Assembly: GCA_902490445.1 (NCBI GenBank)
Contig: CABUDZ010000093.1
Span: forward strand, 1-7,637
DNA: 7,637 nucleotides
Direction of reading: 5' to 3'
DNA from: an uncultured Collinsella sp.
Lineage (GTDB): Bacteria > Actinomycetota > Coriobacteriia > Coriobacteriales > Coriobacteriaceae
Both the position numbers and the translations under genes were made by a program. This document shows, piece after piece, positions 1-7,234 of the stretch. Numbering within the stretch: position 1 is the stretch's first letter; every line of letters starts with the position of its first letter. The notes under the pieces are model-generated. The model saw only the letters and a program-made list of their open reading frames with translations, was not told the origin of the DNA and ran no database searches.

Positions 1-55
1 GAGCGTCCGGCTGATAACCGGGAGGTCACAAGTTCGAATCTTGTCAGGTCCACCA
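1..55 (+). tRNA. tRNA-Ile (GAU anticodon), 5' end cut off by the window
   Basis: This is the 3' two thirds of a tRNA. The anticodon stem is TCCGG (6-10) with CCGGG (18-22), enclosing the loop CTGATAA, which gives anticodon GAT at 13-15 (isoleucine, reading AUC/AUU). The T arm follows, with stem ACAAG/CTTGT around TTCGAAT. The 3' acceptor strand CAGGTCC runs from 45 to 51, then discriminator A at 52 and an encoded CCA at 53-55. The D arm and 5' acceptor strand lie outside the window. A terminator starts 15 bases downstream, so this is the last gene of its transcript. Confidence 0.95.
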
Positions 56-69
56 TCAAAACTGTGAAG

Positions 70-98
70 AGCCTCGAGGGTTTCCTCGGGGCTTTTTT
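70..98 (+). terminator. Rho-independent terminator after tRNA-Ile
   Basis: A 10-bp stem (70-79 with 84-93, one G-U wobble) closes a GTTT loop and runs straight into a tract of six Ts. Its position 15 bases after the tRNA CCA end fits transcription stop of the tRNA unit. Confidence 0.9.
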
Positions 99-151
99 CT
101 TACCTGCTGGAGTAGTCAAAAGAGCCCCGTCCCAAAAAGACTACTTTGATT

Positions 152-181
152 TTGTGTGCTGTGCGAAAGTTTGGGTAGTAT
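152..181 (+). promoter_or_regulatory. Possible promoter of the bifunctional-nuclease gene run
   Basis: A TTGTGT hexamer (152-157) lies 18 bases before TAGTAT (176-181), about 57 bases ahead of the ATG at 238. Both boxes are poor matches to consensus, and the overlapping TATAGC at 179 is an alternative -10. A promoter is expected here because the tRNA terminator lies upstream. An inverted repeat AGTAGTC (111-117) / GACTACT (139-145) sits just upstream. A small GCGGC/GCCGC hairpin (193-207) falls in the predicted leader. Confidence 0.3.
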
Positions 182-237
182 AGCTATTCAATGCGGCGGG
201 CTGCCGCGTGTTAACCGCTACGTACCGGAGGTGTTCC

Positions 238-738
238 ATGGTTCGTGTCGACATAGAGACCATCGTCATGGCCGCCGGTCCCGTGCCATCGCTTATCGTG
301 CTTCGCGAGCGCTGCAGCAAATCGGACTCGCCCGCGCCGCTGCGTTCCCTTTCCATTCAGACTGGTTCGTTTGAAGCTGCTGCCATCAGCCGCGGCATCG
401 ATAGCGGTCGCGCCGAGCGCCCGATTACCCATGACCTGTTGCTCGATACCGTTGACGCCTTGGGCGCCAAACTCGAGCGCATCGAGATCGTTCGCGCCGA
501 GCCGCCGGTGTTTTACGCGACGATTGTCGTACTGGCCGATGGTGACGAGCGCAAGATCGATGCCCGCCCCAGCGATGCCATCGCCCTTGCCGTGCGCAGC
601 AATGCTCCCATGTTTGTGGAGGACGACATCATGAATCGCCTGGGCACTGTTTCCACCCACGCCGAGGAAGTCGACGACGAGCAGGAGTTCGAGAAGTTCG
701 ACGAGTTCGTCCATACGCTCTCCCCCGATGACTTCTAA
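238..738 (+). CDS. Bifunctional nuclease (BFN/DUF151) domain protein
   Basis: A 166-residue protein of the bifunctional nuclease (DUF151) family. Members have been reported to act on DNA and RNA, but the cellular role is unsettled in most bacteria. Family hallmarks visible are RPITHDLL (61-68), FYATI (92-96) and the signature IDARPSDAIALAVR (107-120). After this comes a short hydrophobic stretch (124-128) and a strongly acidic C-terminal tail (143-166, rich in D and E). I chose ATG 238 because GGAGG at 227-231 lies six bases before it; an in-frame ATG at 208 would add ten residues without a Shine-Dalgarno. It is the first gene of a run of three, and the next ORF opens at or just after its stop codon. 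No signal peptide or membrane segment is seen, so it is probably cytoplasmic. The domain call is firm; substrate and role are not. Confidence 0.9.
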   Translation: MVRVDIETIVMAAGPVPSLIVLRERCSKSDSPAPLRSLSIQTGSFEAAAISRGIDSGRAERPITHDLLLDTVDALGAKLERIEIVRAEPPVFYATIVVLADGDERKIDARPSDAIALAVRSNAPMFVEDDIMNRLGTVSTHAEEVDDEQEFEKFDEFVHTLSPDDF

Positions 739-768
739 ATGTCTGGCACGCGAGCGGAGAGGTCGCTG

Positions 769-1125
769 ATGGGTACCCGCGTATCGGCTGAAGCGGCGGC
801 CATTGCGCGCGAGGCCCAGATGCGCTCGGAGGCTTCTGAGGCGGCTCGCATTGCCTATGTGACGCAGGCCCGCACGCTTCGCGAGCGCCGCGGCTCGTTT
901 ATCAAGATGGTTGTCGTCTCCGCCCTTGTCGCGGCAATCTGCTCGCGCCTTCGTGGTACAGTTGGTGCGCTTGGGTTTTCGATTTCAACAGGCTTGGTAA
1001 TCTGGGGTGTGGTCGATGCAGTAATGCTGACCAACCAGATCAAGGTACTCGACAAGCGCGCGATGGATATGATGCGCGCCCGCGACGCTGCCGCCAAGAT
1101 TGCTGCCGAGGCACAAGAACTGTAA
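769..1125 (+). CDS. Small two-helix membrane protein, unknown function
   Basis: A 118-residue protein I do not recognise. The N-terminal third (1-42) is rich in Ala, Glu and Arg and looks like an amphipathic or coiled-coil helix. Two hydrophobic segments follow (about 43-60 and 64-87) separated by a short basic loop (SRLRGT), then a charged Ala-rich helix to the end. The layout suggests a hairpin in the membrane with both long helical tails on the same side. I prefer ATG 769, which has GGAGAGG six bases upstream. An in-frame ATG at 739 abuts the stop of the preceding gene and could be used by translational coupling, adding ten residues, but it has no visible ribosome binding site. Tight spacing with the nuclease-domain gene indicates co-transcription. 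Confidence 0.75.
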   Translation: MGTRVSAEAAAIAREAQMRSEASEAARIAYVTQARTLRERRGSFIKMVVVSALVAAICSRLRGTVGALGFSISTGLVIWGVVDAVMLTNQIKVLDKRAMDMMRARDAAAKIAAEAQEL

Positions 1126-1155
1126 CGACGCCGGACTCGATGGGAAGGTCTAAAG

Positions 1156-1605
1156 ATGGCACAGGATATGCAGGACGCCGGTAACGTCTCCGCCGAGCTC
1201 GACGCCATGGTGTGTGACCTGATTGGTGCGTTCTTGGACGACCTTGCCGCCGGCGAGAATCCGGGCGTAGTTGTGGCGATCGAGGACGCTGCTTCCAACC
1301 GATATCTGGCGGCGCTCGATGAGGACGGCGAAGAGGCGTGCCTCGAGGCGGCCACCAACTTTATCTCCGAGCACAAGATGGGTCTTAAGGACGAGGGCCT
1401 GGGCCGCATCGCCCGCTATGCCATCGGCTACACCGGTTGTGTCGAGATTGACGGCGGCTACCACGACGCTCTACTCGTGAGTTTCTTTGAGACGGCGCTC
1501 GAGAGCGGTTTTTCGGCATATGTGCTGTATGAGGGCATGGGCGCCGGCGATGGTTTTATGTGGAGCGACCCTGAACCTGCAGGTGAGGAAACCCCTCTTA
1601 TCTAA
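1156..1605 (+). CDS. Conserved-looking acidic protein, unknown function
   Basis: A 149-residue, strongly acidic and presumably cytoplasmic protein with no signal peptide, membrane helix or motif I can name. Its most structured-looking stretch is residues 84-130, with the segments GRIARYAIGYTG, VEIDGGYHDALLVSFFE and SAYVLYEGMGAGDGF. This mix of aromatics and glycines suggests a compact alpha/beta fold. GGAAGG lies seven bases before the ATG. The start is 30 bases after the stop of the membrane-protein gene, so it is probably the third gene of the same transcript. No terminator is visible after its stop, so read-through into typA is possible. Codon use looks native. That it is a real gene is well supported by the ribosome binding site and spacing; its function is open. 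Confidence 0.75.
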   Translation: MAQDMQDAGNVSAELDAMVCDLIGAFLDDLAAGENPGVVVAIEDAASNRYLAALDEDGEEACLEAATNFISEHKMGLKDEGLGRIARYAIGYTGCVEIDGGYHDALLVSFFETALESGFSAYVLYEGMGAGDGFMWSDPEPAGEETPLI

Positions 1606-1722
1606 AATCGCTAAAATAAACGAGTTTTCGGTAAAAGGCTCAATATTCCCGCTGAGCGTTGTGTTGCTGGGCGGGTCGCATACGCATGCCGTTTGTATAT
1701 AGATAGAAGATAGGGGAACTAC
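1606..1722 (+). promoter_or_regulatory. Leader region of typA, promoter uncertain
   Basis: This gap holds an AT-rich start (CTAAAATAAA), a weak 5-bp inverted repeat (GCTCA at 1638-1642, TGAGC at 1653-1657), a TATATA box at 1696-1701 and the ribosome binding site AGGGGA at 1712-1717 before the typA ATG. No good -35 sits 16-18 bases before the TATATA, so typA may have a weak or activator-dependent promoter, or be served by read-through from the upstream genes. Confidence 0.3.
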
Positions 1723-3561
<1,839 letters not shown>

Positions 3562-3588
3562 GCGCTGGGGCTTATAACCGCCAATAAG

Positions 3589-3623
3589 AAAGGGCGTCGA
3601 CCGCGATGGTCGGCGCCCTTTTT
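3589..3623 (+). terminator. Rho-independent terminator of typA
   Basis: A 14-bp stem (3589-3602 with 3608-3621, one G-U wobble) with a 5-base loop ends in a run of five Ts. The stem's A-rich left foot could give weaker termination for minus-strand transcripts from the convergent gene ending at 3691. Confidence 0.93.
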
Positions 3624-3624
3624 G

Positions 3625-3683
3625 GTGCAAGGGGGACAGGTTCGCTTGCACCACCACAAAGGTGCCTGTCCCCTTTGTGGTGG
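3625..3683. repeat. REP-like palindromic element: two hairpins with complementary loops
   Basis: Hairpin A pairs GTGCAAG (3625-3631) with CTTGCAC (3645-3651). Hairpin B pairs CCACCACAAAGG (3651-3662) with CCTTTGTGGTGG (3672-3683), all 12 bp perfect. The loop of A holds GGGGACAGG (3632-3640) and the loop of B holds CCTGTCC, continuing as CCTGTCCCC (3665-3673), so the loops can pair with each other. The unit fills the space between two convergent genes, a typical REP/BIME position. No transposase is nearby. Whether it recurs elsewhere in the genome cannot be seen here. Confidence 0.75.
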
Positions 3684-3690
3684 TTGGCGG

Positions 3691-4836
3691 CTAGGCGGTG
3701 GGGAGTTCCGGCGTATTAGCCGGCTGTTGCGACTTGAGGTGAGCGTTGCGCCAGATGATCTGGATAACATAGCCGAGCGTGAAGACAAAGGCCACGCCGC
3801 TGATGAAATCGCCTACGAGGGGGATTGCCGTAAGCGCGCCCGCGGCCACGCCGCCCGCGGCTGCCATGGCGTAGCGGTTCTGGTTGTGTCCGACCATGCG
3901 GGCGATCGCGCACCCCGCAAAGGCGCTCGACACCAACGCGATGCCAATAACACCGCACATGAGGGCTCCGGCAAGCGACAGACCAGCGATAGAGATAATT
4001 AGCAGTAGGACGGCGGGGACGATAGCAATCGTGCCCAGAAGACCGCTCACCCACAGGGGCATGGGGCGCTGGTGGAGCATGCCGGCGGCGCTGGCGGTTG
4101 CGCGCGGAAAGACGAGTTCGAGCAGTAGGGCGACAAAGCAGGTGGAAAGCGCCGCGGCGACGATACCGCCGATGACATCGTTAACGGTGGAAGTATCTTC
4201 GTTCTCGGTGCGGTCGATCTTGAGCGCACCGACCTCGGCTCCCGCGGCGCGCTCGGGGTCCTCGGAGACGTGCGCGTTCACGGTGCCGGTGATGTGGGCG
4301 TTCTTGCCCAGGATGAGCTTATCGGCCCAAACCTCGACATCGCCCTCGACGGTGCCATCGATAGTCACCGTATCGCCCGCAAGCGCTGCCGACTTGGTAG
4401 AGCCGCGCAGGGCAACCGTCTCGCCTATCGCATAGAAACAGTTGGCGGTGCTGTCGGAATTGAGCACGACATGCTGGCCGGCAACGGTCACGCTGCCATC
4501 AACCGTAGTCTTGGCAATGTCGATGGTGCGCGCCGCCAAGCGGACGGCGCCGCCCACCGTGCAGTCGCGGATGGAGAGGCTCTCGCCTGCTGCAATTATG
4601 TCGCGGCCGATGGACGCATCGTCCAAGTTGAGGGCCTGACCTGCCCAGTACAGGTCACCTTCGACGCCGGACGAATTGGCGTCATTGTCGGTCGCAAGTA
4701 CGTTGCCTGCGGTGTCTGTGCCGGCGAACGACGCCGTGGGAAGCGCGGTGATCGCCAGCGCGATGAGTGCGAATAGGATGGTGATGCGGCCCCACGCTTT
4801 ACAGCGCTGGGTCGACGGGAATTGATTGCGGGGCAT
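3691..4836 (-). CDS. Exported bactofilin-like beta-helix protein with C-terminal membrane domain
   Basis: A 381-residue protein. Residues 1-38 form a signal peptide or anchor: a basic start, the hydrophobic stretch ITILFALIALAITAL, then ASFA as a likely cleavage site. Residues about 57-190 show short beta repeats such as GDLYWAGQALNL, GRDIIAAGESLSI, GGAVRLAARTIDI and GDVEVWADKLILG. This periodicity matches the beta-helix of bactofilins (polymer-forming cytoskeletal proteins). A linker with an acidic patch (202-218) leads to four or five hydrophobic segments (about 219-243, 262-287, 289-313, 325-345, 346-364). Topology would place the beta-helix outside the membrane, unlike classical cytosolic bactofilins. 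ATG 4836 is chosen because GAAGGA precedes it on the minus strand; the frame stays open to 4884 but without a better site. It probably helps organise or sense the cell envelope; that role is inference. Confidence 0.82.
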   Translation of the reverse strand: MPRNQFPSTQRCKAWGRITILFALIALAITALPTASFAGTDTAGNVLATDNDANSSGVEGDLYWAGQALNLDDASIGRDIIAAGESLSIRDCTVGGAVRLAARTIDIAKTTVDGSVTVAGQHVVLNSDSTANCFYAIGETVALRGSTKSAALAGDTVTIDGTVEGDVEVWADKLILGKNAHITGTVNAHVSEDPERAAGAEVGALKIDRTENEDTSTVNDVIGGIVAAALSTCFVALLLELVFPRATASAAGMLHQRPMPLWVSGLLGTIAIVPAVLLLIISIAGLSLAGALMCGVIGIALVSSAFAGCAIARMVGHNQNRYAMAAAGGVAAGALTAIPLVGDFISGVAFVFTLGYVIQIIWRNAHLKSQQPANTPELPTA

Positions 4837-4848
4837 AGTGAATCCTTC

Positions 4849-4873
4849 GTTAGATGCTCGATATGCATCTAAC
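4849..4873. promoter_or_regulatory. Perfect 9-bp dyad in the leader of the bactofilin-like gene
   Basis: GTTAGATGC (4849-4857) and GCATCTAAC (4865-4873) flank a 7-base spacer. The dyad lies 13 bases before the ATG at 4836 and just upstream of its ribosome binding site. It could be an operator for a dimeric regulator or an mRNA hairpin that limits access to the ribosome binding site. No clear promoter boxes are visible on either side, so I cannot decide which. Confidence 0.5.
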
Positions 4874-4942
4874 AGGGTACCCAACGCGTGGGCGCTCTAA
4901 AAGAACCTCTCGGTTGTATTTCGAAGGATGAGCCCGCGCAAT

Positions 4943-5632
4943 CTACTTTTTGCGGTGCAAAAAGCGCGCGATGTCCTCTTCGGTGGGGCTTTTGATGTCA
5001 AAGCGCAGCGAGAGCCAGCGCAGACCCATGGTCACGACAACGCATACGACCAGCGCGGCGACATTGCTCATGATGCCGCTCATAACGAGACACACATAGC
5101 TTGTCGATCCGGCGATGGCGGCGATGGCATAAAAGTTAGTACGTTGGAAAATGCCCGGAACCACGCCCATAAAGCCGTCGCGCAACATGCCACCGCCCAC
5201 CGCGGTGAAAAAGCCCATCATGATGCACACCGCCGGCGCAAAGCCGTAGACCAGCGCCTTGTCTGCTCCAGTGGCGGCGTAGATGCCGACCGAGATGATG
5301 TCGAGCAGGGGAATGAGTTTTTCGGGCTTGTCGACGATTGCCGGGAAAATATAGATGATGGCTGCCGTGGCAATGGAAAGCGGCAGCGCCATTGGCTGGT
5401 TGAGGATGTAGACGTTGCCCACCTGCAGCGTCATGTCGCGTAAAAGACCGCCGCCCAAGCCACAGACCACGGCGAGCGCAACTGCACCCACCAGGTCGAG
5501 TTTGTGCTCGCGCGCGACCAACACGCCCGAGATTGAAGCCGCGACGACGGCGAACATTTCGAGCCAAAACGGGATGGCGACCATGGCATCCGTGGCGTGT
5601 GAGGTAACGGTCATAGCGGCGACGACGGGCAA
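4943..5632 (-). CDS. TRIC/UPF0126 family membrane protein (possible cation channel)
   Basis: A 229-residue integral membrane protein of the trimeric intracellular cation channel (TRIC, formerly UPF0126/YadS-YicG) family. Prokaryotic homologues have been described as K+-conducting trimers; other members have been linked to small-molecule uptake. It shows the family's internal duplication: two three-helix units each carrying a glycine-rich bend, GLGGGLLRDM (58-67) and AVGGGMLRD (144-152), plus a seventh C-terminal helix and a short charged tail. I chose TTG 5632 because AAAGGA at 5640-5645 (minus strand) lies seven bases upstream and the length then fits the family. ATG 5614 has no Shine-Dalgarno, and upstream in-frame starts (ATG 5740, TTG 5749) would add a non-hydrophobic, unlikely N-terminus. 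It lies 106 bases upstream of the bactofilin-like gene on the same strand with no strong terminator between, so they may be co-transcribed. Confidence 0.88.
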   Translation of the reverse strand: MPVVAAMTVTSHATDAMVAIPFWLEMFAVVAASISGVLVAREHKLDLVGAVALAVVCGLGGGLLRDMTLQVGNVYILNQPMALPLSIATAAIIYIFPAIVDKPEKLIPLLDIISVGIYAATGADKALVYGFAPAVCIMMGFFTAVGGGMLRDGFMGVVPGIFQRTNFYAIAAIAGSTSYVCLVMSGIMSNVAALVVCVVVTMGLRWLSLRFDIKSPTEEDIARFLHRKK

Positions 5633-5747
5633 GATGGAATCCTTTGAGTTGCAGGTTTGGACAATGCCCGTACATAGTACATGGTTGGCGGCGATTGCGA
5701 CCCTATTGCTCGGCAAACGGTAGGGGTTGGGTGCGGTCATAGGTTCC

Positions 5748-5812
5748 AAACATGTATACCAGCCTCCAAAGATGTCGAAAAATGTCGTTTTTGGCGGATG
5801 ATGTACATGTTT
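5748..5812. repeat. 65-bp imperfect palindrome, left copy
   Basis: Arms 5748-5770 and 5790-5812 (23 bases each) are complementary at 19 of 23 positions and enclose a 19-base core (5771-5789). The core holds two ATGTCG direct repeats separated by AAAA, which gives the element a polarity. Pairing may extend outward by CCA/TGG. It lies between the stop of the DUF559 gene (5836) and the TRIC gene start (5632). Read on the minus strand it matches the copy at 6949-7013 at 57 of 65 positions. It has no T tract, so it is not a classical terminator. Confidence 0.85.
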
Positions 5813-5835
5813 TGGCGCGCGCCGAGCGGGCGACG

Positions 5836-6843
5836 TTACTCGGAGGGCGTCTCTATGTCCTTCGTGCCCTTCCAGTTGCGGATAAGTGCCTTTCGCAGTT
5901 CGTTTTGCTTTCGCTGATACTCGGCATCCGTGCAGCGGGGCATACCGAGTGCTTCGCGGATATTGTTCATGGCACGGTGAAAAGCGAGTTGACTGGCAAA
6001 TTGCGCTGAGGTGAGTGTGACAATGCGATAACCCATTTGGGCGAGCACAGCTTCGCGTTCCGCATCTGCTCCCTTACGGCCAGTCTCGTCGTGAAAGCCA
6101 CCCTTATATTCGATGCCGAGCTCTCTGCGCTTATAGGTAATGAGGGCATCGATTTTGAGTGTTCGGGCTTTGGTGCAATGCCAAAGACGTTGAGGGATCT
6201 CGAGCGGTCGGTTGAGCTCGATGCCTCGAATGCCAACGCCGCCTTCGCTTGTTGGAAGTGAAAGTGCGATTGCCGATGCAGCCTCCATAGGCGAGACCGA
6301 GTGGTCGTAGACATGTCTGAGCGCGAGTCGCGCGCGTGTGGCACCGGGTTTGCCAGGGTGTTGATCGAGCAGTTCGACAATTTCGTCCTTGGAGGTGGTT
6401 GCTGGTTGCTCGGTATAAGGGTCAGAGGGATTAAGGCCCATGCGATAGTCGCCGCAAACTTCGTAGCCATACTCGAGGTATTCGATTCTATCCATCCACT
6501 CGGCGGCGAGCACGAAGGTGAAGGCTTCGTCGGTGATAAAGATGCCGGGCGTAAGCTCGTCAATATGGCCATAGGGTAGGCTTTGGCCGAGAACATGGCA
6601 AGTGACGCCGTTGGTGCGAATTCGCTCGAAAGCAAACACTACGGAGATATCGATAGTCTTGAACATATCGGGCGGAATGCCGCAGTCGGTGAGGGCCTGT
6701 CGTATGCGCGCGATGCGTTGCTGGGTGGAGAGACCTCTTGCGCCTATCTGGTAGTCGTGTTGCGCGACCGCTTGAACCCGGCCTTGCGGCGCGTGATGGA
6801 CGAGCCATGCAGTTTTATGCGAAATGAGAACAGGGGTATCCAT
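5836..6843 (-). CDS. AbiEi-like/DUF559 protein with a PD-(D/E)XK-type nuclease core
   Basis: A 335-residue protein resembling the actinobacterial proteins that join an AbiEi-antitoxin-like region to a DUF559 (Vsr/restriction-endonuclease-like) domain. The middle carries the family pattern DEIVELLDQHPGKPGATRAR (153-172) followed by SPMEAASAIALSLP (184-197). The C-terminal core shows D232 (KIDALI), then IEYKGGFH with E245 and K247, then a conserved-looking acidic/arginine helix (GADAEREAVLAQMGYR, 258-273) and a final beta strand. This order fits a PD-(D/E)XK nuclease with intact candidate residues. An N-terminal winged helix typical of AbiEi is not obvious. GAGAGG lies six bases before the ATG. 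No AbiEii-type toxin gene is adjacent. The gene is bracketed by two inverted 65-bp palindromes and its codon use is less C/G-biased than its neighbours, suggesting acquisition. A defence or DNA-repair role is inference. Confidence 0.78.
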   Translation of the reverse strand: MDTPVLISHKTAWLVHHAPQGRVQAVAQHDYQIGARGLSTQQRIARIRQALTDCGIPPDMFKTIDISVVFAFERIRTNGVTCHVLGQSLPYGHIDELTPGIFITDEAFTFVLAAEWMDRIEYLEYGYEVCGDYRMGLNPSDPYTEQPATTSKDEIVELLDQHPGKPGATRARLALRHVYDHSVSPMEAASAIALSLPTSEGGVGIRGIELNRPLEIPQRLWHCTKARTLKIDALITYKRRELGIEYKGGFHDETGRKGADAEREAVLAQMGYRIVTLTSAQFASQLAFHRAMNNIREALGMPRCTDAEYQRKQNELRKALIRNWKGTKDIETPSE

Positions 6844-6941
6844 TGGGGACCTCTCGCTCTGAGTCGATACCCAACTCTTATGTCCGTTGAGGTGGGGAAA
6901 TATACCGAATGCGAGTAAGCCGACTCATGCACGGCGTGTGT

Positions 6942-6970
6942 CATATACAAACGTGTACACCACCCTCCAA
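6942..6970 (-). promoter_or_regulatory. Possible promoter of the DUF559 gene, -35 inside the right palindrome
   Basis: On the minus strand TTGGAG (6965-6970) is followed after exactly 17 bases by TATATG (6942-6947), about 100 bases before the ATG at 6843. The -35 box would be part of the palindromic repeat. A second -10-like TATATT (6899-6904) lies closer to the gene but lacks a partner box. Both are weak matches. Confidence 0.25.
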
Positions 6971-7013
6971 AAACGACATTTTTTGACATCTTTGGAGGGT
7001 GATGTACATGTTT
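6949..7013. repeat. 65-bp near-perfect palindrome, right copy
   Basis: Arms 6949-6971 and 6991-7013 are complementary at 21 of 23 positions, enclosing a 19-base core (6972-6990) with two GACAT direct repeats. The whole unit is an inverted copy of 5748-5812, with a single core mismatch. It sits upstream of the DUF559 gene, so the gene and both palindromes span 5748-7013. No target-site duplication is evident at the outer borders. Confidence 0.88.
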
Positions 7014-7057
7014 GGGATGTTGGGTTGGGATTGAACGTGATGGGGGTGTGGGTTGAA

Positions 7058-7163
7058 GAGGAGGGATGTCTAAATTTTGAGCTCCGCTCAAAATTTATTC
7101 GGTCGGCTTGCGCCGACCGCGCTGCGCTAAAAACGCGCCACTGGCGCGTTCGAATCCCTCCTC
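7058..7163. repeat. 106-bp structured element: closing stem plus three hairpins, cloverleaf-like
   Basis: GAGGAGGGAT (7058-7067) pairs with ATCCCTCCTC (7154-7163). Inside are three consecutive perfect hairpins: 12 bp with loop TCC (7071-7097), 8 bp with loop TTGC (7100-7119) and 9 bp around a single C (7132-7150). No ORF explains this stretch. The right closing strand lies within a copy of the tRNA-Ser 3' end. It is not a tRNA, since arm lengths and loops are wrong and no anticodon loop exists. Likely a MITE/REP-like mobile palindromic unit or a structured RNA. Confidence 0.7.
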
Positions 7164-7170
7164 CTCCGCC
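7148..7170 (+). repeat. 23-bp copy of the tRNA-Ser(CGA) 3' end in inverted orientation
   Basis: These 23 bases are identical to the sense 3' end of the adjacent tRNA-Ser (complement of 7236-7258), covering the T loop, the 3' T stem, the 3' acceptor strand, the discriminator G and CC of the CCA. The match ends abruptly on both sides. The rest of a tRNA is absent, so it is a fragment. It lies in opposite orientation to the tRNA gene, 65 bases downstream of its 3' end. Confidence 0.85.
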
Positions 7171-7195
7171 GTATTTGCTTGTAAGGGACTCTAAA

Positions 7196-7223
7196 CAAAA
7201 AAGCCCCCGTTTTCGGGAGCTTT
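7196..7223 (-). terminator. Rho-independent terminator of tRNA-Ser(CGA)
   Basis: On the minus strand a 10-bp stem (7214-7223 with 7200-7209, one wobble) with an AAAA loop is followed by a TTTTTTGTTT tract. It lies 11 bases after the tRNA 3' end. Confidence 0.9.
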
Positions 7224-7234
7224 CTCAACCAAAA

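Noticed and set aside
208..237. Upstream ATG at 208 as the start of the bifunctional nuclease gene
   Set aside because: No ribosome binding site precedes it, and it would place the strong GGAGG of the ATG at 238 inside the coding region.
4890..4925. A terminator between the TRIC and bactofilin-like genes
   Set aside because: The only candidate is a 4-bp AACC/GGTT stem before CTTTT on the minus strand, too weak to call.
5633..5749. Extended N-terminus for the TRIC protein starting at TTG 5749 or ATG 5740
   Set aside because: The extra residues are not hydrophobic, exceed the family length and lack a good Shine-Dalgarno; TTG 5632 has one at ideal spacing.
5748..7013. An insertion sequence or a CRISPR array explaining the repeats
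   Set aside because: There is no transposase and no clear target duplication, only two repeat copies in opposite orientation, and no spacer-like periodicity.
7058..7163. The cloverleaf-like element as a degenerate tRNA or pseudo-tRNA
   Set aside because: Arm lengths are 12, 8 and 9 bp with loops of 1-4 bases, and there is no 7-base anticodon loop or D arm; only the 3' end matches a tRNA.
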